The translations under genes and the position numbers were made by a program. From the NCBI GenBank assembly GCA_947627505.1, contig CANQWG010000010.1, positions 1 through 35,037 on the forward strand: DNA of 35,037 bases, in the 5' to 3' direction. The notes beneath the pieces are model-generated. The model had not been told where the DNA came from. It made no database searches and saw only the letters and a program-made list of their open reading frames with translations. The DNA comes from an uncultured Bacilli bacterium (lineage in GTDB: Bacteria > Bacillota_I > Bacilli_A > RFN20 > CAG-449). Of the stretch, positions 9,292-16,600 are shown one piece after another; position 1 is the stretch's first letter; each line of letters begins with the position of its first letter.

Positions 9292-10017
9292 TTATTTAGC
9301 GCCTTCTTTTTTAAAGACAGCACCAAAGGTCAAGAATATCAGTTTAATATCATACCAAAAAGATCTTTTGTTTTTAATGTAATCTAAATCTAACTCAATC
9401 ATTTGATTGAAAGTAGTATTACTTCTTCCTCTAACTTGCCATTCACCTGTCAATCCTTGAGGAACAAGAAGTCTTTTTTTATCATATTCATTATAAAGTT
9501 TATATTCACGAACAGTACATGGTCTAGGTCCCACTACCGACATATCGCCCTTTAAAATATTAATAAGTTGTGGCAATTCATCAAGCGATGTTTTTCTGAT
9601 AATTTTTCCAAACTTCGTAATTCGAGGATCATTTTCCATTTTAAAAGTTATTCCGTCGGTCTCATTTTTATCTAATAAACTATCCAATTCTTTTTCAGCA
9701 CCTTCATGCATTGATCTAAATTTATAGAAATTAAAGATTTTTCCATTTTTACCAACTCTTTGAGAAACATAAATCATTTTTCCCTTGGAAGTACATTTAA
9801 CCAATATGCCAATTATAAGCATAATAGGTGAAAGAATTATAAGTGCCAAAAGTGAAAAAACAATATCAAAAGTTCGTTTAAAAAAGGCATAAATTTTACC
9901 TCCTTTAACTATAGTTTCATCATTGTCTAATCTATAATCAATATCAAAAGTTTTTGGAATATCACTTATAGCAACTCCGCCACCACTTTCAATATTTTCT
10001 TCAAATTCTTTTTCCAT
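9292..10017 (-). CDS. Priming polyprenyl-phosphate glycosyl-1-phosphate transferase
   Basis: 241 residues from the ATG at 10017, the size of the short, single-helix (monotopic) phosphoglycosyl transferases (PF02397). After about 40 polar residues comes one hydrophobic re-entrant helix (FDIVFSLLALIILSPIMLI). The catalytic region follows with KFRSMHEGAE, the Asp-Glu pair in KTSLDELPQLINILKGDMSVVGPRP, and GLTGEWQVRGRS near the end. It transfers a sugar-1-phosphate from a UDP-sugar to undecaprenyl phosphate, starting repeat-unit assembly; the sugar cannot be predicted. The ATG at 10017 has AAGGG at suitable spacing. An upstream in-frame GTG at 10029 overlaps that Shine-Dalgarno and is less likely. 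It has its own promoter. Confidence 0.92.
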   Translation of the reverse strand: MEKEFEENIESGGGVAISDIPKTFDIDYRLDNDETIVKGGKIYAFFKRTFDIVFSLLALIILSPIMLIIGILVKCTSKGKMIYVSQRVGKNGKIFNFYKFRSMHEGAEKELDSLLDKNETDGITFKMENDPRITKFGKIIRKTSLDELPQLINILKGDMSVVGPRPCTVREYKLYNEYDKKRLLVPQGLTGEWQVRGRSNTTFNQMIELDLDYIKNKRSFWYDIKLIFLTFGAVFKKEGAK

Positions 10018-10065
10018 TCCTAACAACACCCTTTTAATTGTAGCACAATCACTGCCACCTATACA

Positions 10066-10094
10066 TTTATACTAAAAAAGAATGTTTGTGTCAA
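10066..10094 (-). promoter_or_regulatory. SigA-type promoter for the priming transferase
   Basis: On the minus strand TTGACA (10089-10094) is followed by a 17-base spacer and TATAAA (10066-10071). The predicted start, near 10059, lies about 42 bases before the ATG at 10017. The promoter lies in the 88-base gap after cpsB and would let the priming transferase be transcribed separately from the cpsC/D/B genes. Confidence 0.65.
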
Positions 10095-10117
10095 TATTTA
10101 TATTGGTCATTTAATTT

Positions 10118-10846
10118 CTATTTATTGGAAATATTTTTTATTTTTAATATTTCGTTTTTAATATTATTGGCATTAATTTCAAATACTTGTTCCGCAATTT
10201 TTATGCCATATTTTTTGGTTATAAGTTCTTTAGTCTCTTTAAGATTGGGGCTTCTAAAATTATTATCGTGACAATCGCTTGAAATTAAATCTACAAGATT
10301 TTTCTTAAAGCACAAATGAGAAATTTTTTTGGCTCGCTTTCCAAAAAAACCAAATAGACTAGCGCTATCAATTTGAATTAAAGCGCCTTGTTCTTTATAA
10401 TTTAATATTTTTTTTAAATCTATATAATTATATCTTTCAGGATGAGCGATAATTGGTTTAAAGCCGTTGGCTTTAAGATCAAATAGGACATTTTCAATAT
10501 TATAATTTTCGTAAAACGGATTAAATTCAATTAAAATATAATTAGAGTCATTTAGTGTTTTAATTTCTCTTTGAATCAGTTTTTCTAATAAATTTTCAGT
10601 GTAGTATATTTCACTACCAAGTAAAAATGCGATATTAAAAAAAGATACTTTTGAATAAAATTCTTCAAAGAATTTATCTATATCTTTCTTTTTTAAAAAT
10701 TTATTATCATTATATTTTATATGTGGCGTGAGAACTATCGTATCAACGCCATCGGCAATTTCTTTTTTTATCATCGCAAGCGATGTTTCCATATCCCTAG
10801 ATCCATCATCAACATTTGGCAAGATATGGGTGTGAAAATCAATCAT
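10118..10846 (-). CDS. cpsB: CpsB/CapC-type PHP-fold tyrosine-protein phosphatase
   Basis: 242 residues, the normal size for the manganese-dependent PHP phosphatases of Gram-positive capsule loci. The metal-binding motifs appear in order: MIDFHTHILPNVDDG at the N-terminus, TPHIK, IIAHPERYNYI, and SSDCHD near the C-terminus. It would dephosphorylate the tyrosine cluster of CpsD, resetting the kinase cycle that controls chain length and export. The ATG at 10846 was chosen because it begins the HTH motif at the family's usual position and follows AAGGAGG. It lies after cpsD here, across a terminator-like hairpin, whereas in the streptococcal order cpsB precedes cpsC and cpsD. Confidence 0.93.
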   Translation of the reverse strand: MIDFHTHILPNVDDGSRDMETSLAMIKKEIADGVDTIVLTPHIKYNDNKFLKKKDIDKFFEEFYSKVSFFNIAFLLGSEIYYTENLLEKLIQREIKTLNDSNYILIEFNPFYENYNIENVLFDLKANGFKPIIAHPERYNYIDLKKILNYKEQGALIQIDSASLFGFFGKRAKKISHLCFKKNLVDLISSDCHDNNFRSPNLKETKELITKKYGIKIAEQVFEINANNIKNEILKIKNISNK

Positions 10847-10865
10847 AAACATATCCTCCTTATTT

Positions 10866-10890
10866 ATAAAAAGCACTTTTAAAAGTGCTT
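10866..10890 (-). terminator. Terminator-like hairpin between cpsD and cpsB
   Basis: On the minus strand an eight-base stem (AAGCACTT / AAGTGCTT, 10871-10890) with a TTAA loop is followed by TTTAT, giving five consecutive T with the stem end. It starts 4 bases after the cpsD stop and ends about 20 bases before the cpsB start. The stem is short and AT-rich, so partial termination or attenuation is more likely than a full stop. No new promoter is seen before cpsB, so cpsB would depend on readthrough. Confidence 0.55.
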
Positions 10891-10894
10891 AATA

Positions 10895-11590
10895 TTAATG
10901 GTTCTTTTGACCATAATGATATCTATAGTAATAGTAAGATTTTTTCAATTTATCGTGAGTTACGACAATTCCTAAAATATTTATATTAGTATCCTTTAAA
11001 AGTCTAACGCTTTTCATCACTTCAGCTTTTTTAGTAAATCCAATCGATGCTACGTTTATCACTCCATCAACAATTTGACCTAAAAGTAAAACATCACTGA
11101 CTAAAAGAACCGGTGGCGTATCTAAAATAATATAATCGTATTTGTCGCGAAATTGTGATATCAAATTTTCTAACATCTTACTTTGTAATACGACATTTGG
11201 GAAAATTGTCGCCTTACCTGCTGTAATAATGTCTAAATTGTCGCGAGTCTTTATAACTTCTTCTAAAGTAGCTTTCTTAGAGCAATAATCAACAATGCCA
11301 TTACGATTTTCAACACCTAAAACACGATGGACATCACTGCGGCGTAAATCTAAATCAATAATAATCACTTTTTTACCTTGTTTGGCATAAAGGTTTGCTA
11401 AATTACACGCAGTTGTGGTCTTACCTTCACCGGGATTAGGCGAAGTAACTGCAAAAACTTTCACAGGCTTATCGATAGAAGATAAATCAATATTTACTTG
11501 TATAGTTTGATAAGCTTCAGAGTAAATAGAAGACAAATCTTCTACAAGATAAGATTGTTTATTAGACCTAGTGCCTTCATGTTTAGTCAT
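10895..11590 (-). CDS. cpsD: CpsD-type capsule tyrosine kinase (BY-kinase)
   Basis: 231 residues. The Walker A motif is at 50-59 (SPNPGEGKTT), Walker A' at about 75-83 (VIIIDLDLR) and Walker B in YDYIILDTPP. The C-terminus ends in a tyrosine-rich tail (SYYYYRYHYGQKNH), the autophosphorylation cluster typical of these kinases. The catalytic domain is separate from the membrane activator CpsC, as in Gram-positive bacteria. It would control polymerisation and export by cycles of phosphorylation (with CpsC) and dephosphorylation (by CpsB). The ATG at 11590 follows AAGGAG and overlaps the end of cpsC by 8 bases, a sign of coupled translation. Confidence 0.95.
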   Translation of the reverse strand: MTKHEGTRSNKQSYLVEDLSSIYSEAYQTIQVNIDLSSIDKPVKVFAVTSPNPGEGKTTTACNLANLYAKQGKKVIIIDLDLRRSDVHRVLGVENRNGIVDYCSKKATLEEVIKTRDNLDIITAGKATIFPNVVLQSKMLENLISQFRDKYDYIILDTPPVLLVSDVLLLGQIVDGVINVASIGFTKKAEVMKSVRLLKDTNINILGIVVTHDKLKKSYYYYRYHYGQKNH

Positions 11591-12338
11591 TTTTTTTCTC
11601 CTTTTTTGTCTCAAAATCAGGAATTACTCCTAACACTTTAGCATCTACGATTTTTTCAACATCATCACTATTATGAATATCGGTATTGGTTAATTCTTTT
11701 ATAAACGCGATGGCAAGTCCAACAATTAATCCTACTGCAAAACCTACAATTACATAAGTGGTTCTACCATTACTGACACTATAATAACCACTTGCTGAAG
11801 ATGCTTCTTTGATAACGCTAGACAACAATGCATATTCATCAGCAGATATTGTTGTAATTCTATTAATAATAGCTTCGACTGCAGCTTGTGCAAATTCGCC
11901 ATCAGTTGAATTAAAATAAATCTTTACAATCAAAGAATTCTGAGTATTCGATGTCGACAAACTAGATCTCAATGAATTTAATAACGTTGGGAATCTATCA
12001 TTTTCCTTTAGTTTTGCAATATATTCTTCCTCATAAAAACCTTTTTGAGTTAAATCATCGGCAACTTCTGTCAAAAATTTTTCTTCATAAAGGTAGTCAT
12101 TCAATGTCGGAATATATCTAAGACCTGCAATAATACTATCTACTCCGGTTTCTTCTTTTCTAGAACTTGTATCAATTAACACTGATCCATTAGCTTGATA
12201 TTTAGGAGCAACCATAACAAAGGCATAAACTATCGCTGCCGCTGTTGCTATAATTGTCGAAATAATAATTATCAGTATGTTCTTTTTAATTATTCGCCAA
12301 ATATCAATTAGCGATAATCCGTCTTTTTCTTGATCCAT
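11583..12338 (-). CDS. cpsC: CpsC-type chain-length determinant / kinase activator
   Basis: 251 residues with a Wzz domain. The first membrane helix is near residues 20-42 and the second near 205-228. Between them is an extracytoplasmic region beginning PKYQANGSVLID, the usual Wzz motif after helix one. The cytoplasmic tail ends KKEKKND. The family anchors and activates the cognate BY-kinase, here CpsD, and sets chain length. The start at 12338 is preceded by AAGGAG at good spacing; a longer reading from 12395 would put extra residues over the promoter. First gene of the capsule region. Confidence 0.92.
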   Translation of the reverse strand: MDQEKDGLSLIDIWRIIKKNILIIIISTIIATAAAIVYAFVMVAPKYQANGSVLIDTSSRKEETGVDSIIAGLRYIPTLNDYLYEEKFLTEVADDLTQKGFYEEEYIAKLKENDRFPTLLNSLRSSLSTSNTQNSLIVKIYFNSTDGEFAQAAVEAIINRITTISADEYALLSSVIKEASSASGYYSVSNGRTTYVIVGFAVGLIVGLAIAFIKELTNTDIHNSDDVEKIVDAKVLGVIPDFETKKEKKND

Positions 12339-12366
12339 AAATAAATCTCCTTGTAAGCCTTTTTTC

Positions 12367-12395
12367 ATTTTATCCATATTTAGCAATAACTTCAA
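12367..12395 (-). promoter_or_regulatory. Probable promoter of cpsC-cpsD-cpsB
   Basis: On the minus strand TTGAAG (12390-12395), a 17-base spacer and TAAAAT (12367-12372) fit a SigA promoter with four and five matches of six. The predicted start, near 12360, leaves a leader of about 22 bases that holds the Shine-Dalgarno. It sits in the 94-base gap after the nucleotidyltransferase gene, where no terminator is visible, so capsule genes could also receive readthrough from the upstream cassette. Confidence 0.45.
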
Positions 12396-12432
12396 TACTT
12401 AAACATATTTTTAGGTATTTTGTAAAAATTTA

Positions 12433-13521
12433 TCACTTTAAATGCAAAATTTTATGCACATTTTTCGTCTCTTCAATTACGCTATTTTTCATCGTCAACG
12501 AATCAAACGCTTTTTTCAAATGTTTAAAAGGAAAGGTAAAAAAATGATAAATATAGGTTAAGGGAACCATAAATTTCTTTCCTCTTATTTTTGGATAACG
12601 TAGGTACAATATCTCAAGTTTTGGAAACATTTTACTCAAGAAAAATTTAAATTTACTTTGCCCTTGACCAGCCATCATATTTCCAATATAAACATCCCCG
12701 TTAGCGTAACCATGAATTCCCGAGCGAACAATGTAATCTAAAATCGTATTGGTGTCTTCTTCACTTAATGCTTCTTCATTTGCTTCAAAAATCACTTTAA
12801 TTAATTTTTGCAAACTTTCATAAAACTCTTCTAATTTAAGAGATTGTAAATAAGAAATGACCTTTGTTTGATCCACTGTGTTGAATTTTAAAAAAAGATA
12901 GATATCAATAAGGGGACGAATCCCAGCACCCGCCATTAACATATGCCTCGAATAATGGTAAACCAAATAAGCTAATTCGAACTCTTTTTCAAATCGGAAG
13001 GCTCCTTCTATTATTTGAAGATGCTCGACATAATTTGTAAAAGCTACATCTTTAATATCACTATTAATCAAATGATGATGCATTTCAACATTGATATTAT
13101 TTCTAGTAAACAATGCTTCATGAAGATTTTCTTTTTTATAATTAAAACCATTATTTTTAATCAAGGCCACGGCTTTATCATAGTTATCATCAAGAATCAA
13201 ACAATCTAAATCGCCCATCGTCCGAATAGTGCGATCCGGATATAAATTACGAAGATAATAACCTTTTAAAAACATGAAATCAATATTATTTTCTTTTAAT
13301 AATGTCGCTATTTCATTTGCTACTTCATCGTATTTTTCATGAAGTAAAAAAGCAGCATAATAATATGTTTTTAGACGTTTGTCTTTTGTTACTAAATACA
13401 ATAAAGGTAACAATGATTGTTCCTTAAAAAAGTCAAACATTTTTTGATCAATTTTGACATCGGTTAATGTTTCGCCTTTTAAACCACAATTTATAATGTC
13501 GATGTATTCTTGATACTTCAT
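12433..13521 (-). CDS. NTP_transf_5-type nucleotidyltransferase of the CotH/HprK/PqqD cassette
   Basis: 362 residues, resembling the uncharacterised nucleotidyltransferase family PF14907. The family motif spans residues 84-106: FLKGYYLRNLYP, then R100 and MGDLD, with D104 and D106 as probable metal ligands. VEMHHHL near 145-151 offers the third acidic residue, E146. The remainder is helical with no membrane segment. Such proteins occur with HprK-like kinases and PqqD-like proteins in some peptide and exopolysaccharide loci, but the acceptor is unknown. The ATG overlaps the stop of the ABC gene by 4 bases (ATGA), so it is the last member of the coupled cassette. The residue before D104 is Gly, as in active members, so catalytic activity is plausible. 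Confidence 0.78.
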   Translation of the reverse strand: MKYQEYIDIINCGLKGETLTDVKIDQKMFDFFKEQSLLPLLYLVTKDKRLKTYYYAAFLLHEKYDEVANEIATLLKENNIDFMFLKGYYLRNLYPDRTIRTMGDLDCLILDDNYDKAVALIKNNGFNYKKENLHEALFTRNNINVEMHHHLINSDIKDVAFTNYVEHLQIIEGAFRFEKEFELAYLVYHYSRHMLMAGAGIRPLIDIYLFLKFNTVDQTKVISYLQSLKLEEFYESLQKLIKVIFEANEEALSEEDTNTILDYIVRSGIHGYANGDVYIGNMMAGQGQSKFKFFLSKMFPKLEILYLRYPKIRGKKFMVPLTYIYHFFTFPFKHLKKAFDSLTMKNSVIEETKNVHKILHLK

Positions 13522-15101
13522 TTATTCCGCTCCAATTCAATTGTTCGAATATTATCGATATCCAATCGTCGATGAGAAACGATAATCAATGTTTTGTTGA
13601 GATTTATTAAATCCTGTACTATTTGACGTTCATTGGTGTTATCTAATGCCGAAGTGAACTCATCAAGCAGCATAACTTGCTTACCATTTAAAAGTGAAAT
13701 AGCAATCAGAATCCTTTGAATTTGGCCCAAAGAAAGCCCTTGTCCTCTTTCTTTTAATTCGGTATCGATTCCCTTTTCCAATTTCATTAAATCATCGTAA
13801 ATCCGCGCTTTTTTCAAAGCCTCAACAATCTTTAATTCATCTTCTTCTCCGGATAAAATCATTATGTTTTCTTTGATGGTTCCTGAAAAAAGAATATTTT
13901 CTTGAGGAACATAAGAAAATAAATTGCGATTTTCAGCCGACAACGGATATTTTTTACTATCTTTTTCTAAGTATATTTCTCCCTTTTGCGGCTTATTAAA
14001 TCCTAATATTAAATTAAATATCGTCGTTTTTCCAATTCCCGATTCGCCTTTTATGAGGACGATTTCACCTTTTTTAATTCTCATCGAAAAATTTTCAAGG
14101 ACTTTTACATGATCATCATAAGCAAAATCGACACTATCAAATACTAGTGCGTCAAAATCAGATAATTGAATCGCGCTTTTTTCTTCATTTTCAAGTTTAA
14201 AAATATTTTCTAGCCGAGCATATGAAACACGATACACGGCAATACCATTAAATACCGAAGAAAAATTAGCTAACGGATTTTCAATATGACTTATTAATTG
14301 TAAAATCGCCGCGAAAGAACCATAAGTTAAAACTCCTAAATAAATTAAACTAGCCCCATAAACGATCCCAAAGGCGTAGACAATATTTAAAGCAGAAGAA
14401 ACCCCGACACTTCCTATTAGTCCAACCATCAAAAGTTTTCTCTTGATGACTTTATTTTTGTCTAACAATTGATCCATCATCTTTAAAGAACGCTTTTCAG
14501 CTTCCATAGCTTTAATGATTTTAGCATTTTCAATCGATTCTTGAACGTAAGCGTTGACTTTACCGCCGATTTCCAAAGATGCTTTGTGCCATTTTTTAGC
14601 AAATTTAGTATAGATTCTAGCGCCTATGATCATTAGAAATCCAAAAGCTATCAAAATCAATAATAATCGCCAATCAATGATGGCTAAAGAAATCAATGCA
14701 CAAACAAAGCGAGAAATATCGCCCCACAAAAAAGGAATTGCCGAGGTGACACCTGTAGCGACATTTTCAATGTCATGTAGAAAACTATTAGTGTATTCAC
14801 CTGAATGTTGGCTTGAAATTTCAGTGATCGTTTTATTTAATAAACTAGAGTAAATTTTTCTCTTTAAACCGAGGGTTATTTCGATATTATATTTATTTTT
14901 AATAATCCCTGAAGCGATTTTAATTCCCACTTGAAGAGCGATGCAAGCAACCAACAAACATCCAAAAAGAATTACACCTTCAAGATTTTTATTAGTGGCA
15001 GCATCAACTAAAAATTTAGTAAAAAGTGCAAGGGCGATTAATATTGAAGCACCAAAGGCATTTAAGATGCTTAGGTAGTACATTTTTTTCTTATCGATCA
15101 T
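13518..15101 (-). CDS. ABC exporter half-transporter (membrane domain fused to ATPase)
   Basis: 527 residues. Residues 1 to about 290 form a six-helix exporter membrane domain and 315-527 the ATPase. Walker A is GESGIGKTT (352-360), the Q-loop glutamine Q400, the signature LSLGQ (456-460), Walker B VMLLDE (476-481) and the H-loop H510. The signature has Leu in place of the first Gly of LSGGQ, which is tolerated in active exporters. There is no N-terminal C39 peptidase domain, so any leader would have to be removed by another protease; the S26-like gene overlapping it by 4 bases is the obvious candidate. It also overlaps the nucleotidyltransferase by 4 bases. The substrate is unknown: a modified peptide is inferred from the PqqD neighbour, but a lipid or glycan is possible. 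Confidence 0.85.
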   Translation of the reverse strand: MIDKKKMYYLSILNAFGASILIALALFTKFLVDAATNKNLEGVILFGCLLVACIALQVGIKIASGIIKNKYNIEITLGLKRKIYSSLLNKTITEISSQHSGEYTNSFLHDIENVATGVTSAIPFLWGDISRFVCALISLAIIDWRLLLILIAFGFLMIIGARIYTKFAKKWHKASLEIGGKVNAYVQESIENAKIIKAMEAEKRSLKMMDQLLDKNKVIKRKLLMVGLIGSVGVSSALNIVYAFGIVYGASLIYLGVLTYGSFAAILQLISHIENPLANFSSVFNGIAVYRVSYARLENIFKLENEEKSAIQLSDFDALVFDSVDFAYDDHVKVLENFSMRIKKGEIVLIKGESGIGKTTIFNLILGFNKPQKGEIYLEKDSKKYPLSAENRNLFSYVPQENILFSGTIKENIMILSGEEDELKIVEALKKARIYDDLMKLEKGIDTELKERGQGLSLGQIQRILIAISLLNGKQVMLLDEFTSALDNTNERQIVQDLINLNKTLIIVSHRRLDIDNIRTIELERNK

Positions 15102-15523
15102 GAGATTTTTCTACCTTTCAATCTAAATAGCATTCTCCTTAGTCCCATTATACACCAAAAAAAGACAAAAAGCCGATAAAGTAAATTATTGACGCTGTGT
15201 TCTTTGCCTTTACGTTTAAAACTCACGACAACACCGATTACATTATCTTTTGGCACAATTTCAAATACCACTTGATTATCACCGGTCACTACCAAATTAT
15301 TTCCTTTAATTTTTATAACACGATGCAAAACGTAAGCATCGGTTGCTCTTTTATAAAAAATCGCATCACGCTTTTTTATTTCAGTAGCTTTTTTTAAAGT
15401 AACAATATCCCCAGTATTAAAAATCGGGCGCATCGAAGTACCACGCACCGGAAAAGAAAACAGTTGATTTAAAGCGAAAGTTTCCTCCATCAAAGGAATC
15501 AAATCTTGAATACTTTTATTCAT
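15098..15523 (-). CDS. S24/S26 signal-peptidase-like protease with Ser/His arrangement
   Basis: 141 residues. PVRGTSMRPIF places the nucleophile at Ser30. GDIVTLKK and RDAIFYK follow. VLHRVI places His67 where bacterial type I signal peptidases carry the catalytic Lys, and TGDNQ (80-84) is the late conserved box. A Ser/His pattern is the hallmark of SipW, archaeal and ER signal peptidases. Unlike standard signal peptidases there is no N-terminal anchor; a hydrophobic helix lies near 113-127, close to the basic C-terminus (RLKGRK). It overlaps the PqqD-like gene by 8 bases and the exporter by 4. Trimming of an exported peptide is inferred; cleavage of the CotH-type lipoprotein is less likely because that protein has a lipobox. 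Confidence 0.8.
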   Translation of the reverse strand: MNKSIQDLIPLMEETFALNQLFSFPVRGTSMRPIFNTGDIVTLKKATEIKKRDAIFYKRATDAYVLHRVIKIKGNNLVVTGDNQVVFEIVPKDNVIGVVVSFKRKGKEHSVNNLLYRLFVFFWCIMGLRRMLFRLKGRKIS

Positions 15524-15785
15524 CTTCTAAAATACCGAGTTTTTTAAAATTTTCAAAAATCTCCAATAAATCTTGCTTAGCAACATCCTCTTCTACTTCA
15601 TATTCTTTAACTATAGCGTCTAAAATCTCTTCAAAACTTTTATTATCGAGAAGTTTTCGATATATAAATAGCGCTGTTTCGTTTAAAGACACTAAAGAAG
15701 AAGTATCCAATTTTCCATCACTAAAAGGTACTAACACTTCATCTGGTCCGATTTTTTTTAAAAAGTAGTTTCCTGTAAGTTTCAT
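15516..15785 (-). CDS. PqqD-family peptide-binding protein (RRE-like)
   Basis: 89 residues, the full length of a stand-alone PqqD. The N-terminal half is predicted beta (VLVPFSDGK), followed by the family motif SLNETALFIYRKL (33-45) and a helical part with FEEILDAIVKEYEV and DLLEIFENFKKLGIL. PqqD-like domains bind leader peptides of ribosomally made, modified peptides and present them to enzymes. Here it overlaps the HprK-like gene by 4 bases and the protease by 8, which makes joint action very likely. No precursor peptide gene is found within the cassette, so the partner must be encoded elsewhere, or the protein has been adapted to another client. Confidence 0.88.
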   Translation of the reverse strand: MKLTGNYFLKKIGPDEVLVPFSDGKLDTSSLVSLNETALFIYRKLLDNKSFEEILDAIVKEYEVEEDVAKQDLLEIFENFKKLGILEDE

Positions 15786-16600
15786 AGTGATAATAACTCC
15801 TTTTCTATTATTTTAACAGCGTCATAAGAAATATCGCAAGTAAGTAAAAAACAAGGGAGCAAAATGAGACGGTCGACAAAGTAGTTCCAATGATCAAGTT
15901 CATCAAAATCCGCCGGTTGTACAACTTGAGTAATCAATCTTACAAATGCTTCTTTAGGTGTCAGACGAGATACTTCATTGATCTTTCCTTGTTGTAAAAA
16001 AATGATAGCTTTTAATGGAGCATGAATCGGATTATCTCTTCCATGTTTGCCGGAAAATGGTGTTCCATAAAGATACAACTTATCATTTTCGGAAAGAATT
16101 GTATTTTTGTCATCGTTAATATGCGAAACACCATATAATTCTTTCCATAAATTAGTATGCGTTGATTTTCCCGTTCCTGACGGTGCGGTAAACAAATATC
16201 CGTTATCACGATATAAGATTGATGAACCATGAATCAAAAAAGCTTGTTCACATTCTTCAATCAAGTGATTAAAAGCATATTGAACCATGATGATTTCTTT
16301 AGTAATATCGTCATTAAAAAGATCGACATAAGCATTGTTTCCATCATACGTTATTTTACCAAATGCTTCTCCATCTAAGCCTAAGGGAATTTGCACAAGT
16401 TTTCCGTTTTCATAACCTTTATAAAAGGAATTGCTCTTCTTTAAATCGGTAAAACTTAAAGTTTGTGTTTTTACATTTACGATAATTTTAAATTCTTCTT
16501 TATCATCATTTGTCTTATATTTTCTAAACCGCCACGATAAATAATCTTTATTAAAAAATTCAATTTCAAAATAATGTTTGGCAATCAAATACTTATTCAT
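15782..16600 (-). CDS. HprK/PEPCK-like P-loop kinase
   Basis: 272 residues from the ATG at 16600. AFLIHGSSILY (about 120-130) is followed by the P-loop APSGTGKST (139-147), then SHINDDK (159-165), where the aspartates are placed for metal binding as in HprK-type enzymes, and SGKHGRDN (184-190). The pattern fits HPr-kinase-related proteins seen with PqqD partners (the HPr-rel-A type and the ScmC type; names from memory) rather than true HPrK/P, whose N-terminal domain differs. A kinase of this fold phosphorylates a serine in the lasso peptide paeninodin, so a peptide Ser/Thr target is reasonable here, by inference. The start overlaps the CotH gene by 8 bases and the end overlaps PqqD by 4. It would probably be annotated automatically as PEP carboxykinase. 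Confidence 0.82.
   Translation of the reverse strand: MNKYLIAKHYFEIEFFNKDYLSWRFRKYKTNDDKEEFKIIVNVKTQTLSFTDLKKSNSFYKGYENGKLVQIPLGLDGEAFGKITYDGNNAYVDLFNDDITKEIIMVQYAFNHLIEECEQAFLIHGSSILYRDNGYLFTAPSGTGKSTHTNLWKELYGVSHINDDKNTILSENDKLYLYGTPFSGKHGRDNPIHAPLKAIIFLQQGKINEVSRLTPKEAFVRLITQVVQPADFDELDHWNYFVDRLILLPCFLLTCDISYDAVKIIEKELLSL

Noticed and set aside
12339-12432. A precursor peptide gene in the gap after the nucleotidyltransferase
   Set aside because: Only 94 bases are available, and they hold a probable promoter and the cpsC ribosome-binding site. The only frames are a few codons or an extension of cpsC without its own Shine-Dalgarno.
13518-13521. Possible use of UGA as tryptophan, as in many mollicutes
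   Set aside because: Genes end at TGA with a following start overlapping it (ATGA), the predicted proteins have family-typical lengths under the standard code, and tryptophan is encoded by TGG.
13518-16600. The cassette as a lasso-peptide or sactipeptide cluster
   Set aside because: PqqD, kinase, nucleotidyltransferase and exporter fit, but there is no asparagine-synthetase-like cyclase, transglutaminase-like protease, radical SAM enzyme or precursor gene in the window.
15782-16600. The P-loop protein as PEP carboxykinase or as true HPr kinase
   Set aside because: PEP carboxykinase is about twice as long, and HPr kinase has a different N-terminal domain and C-terminal motif. Only the P-loop core is shared.
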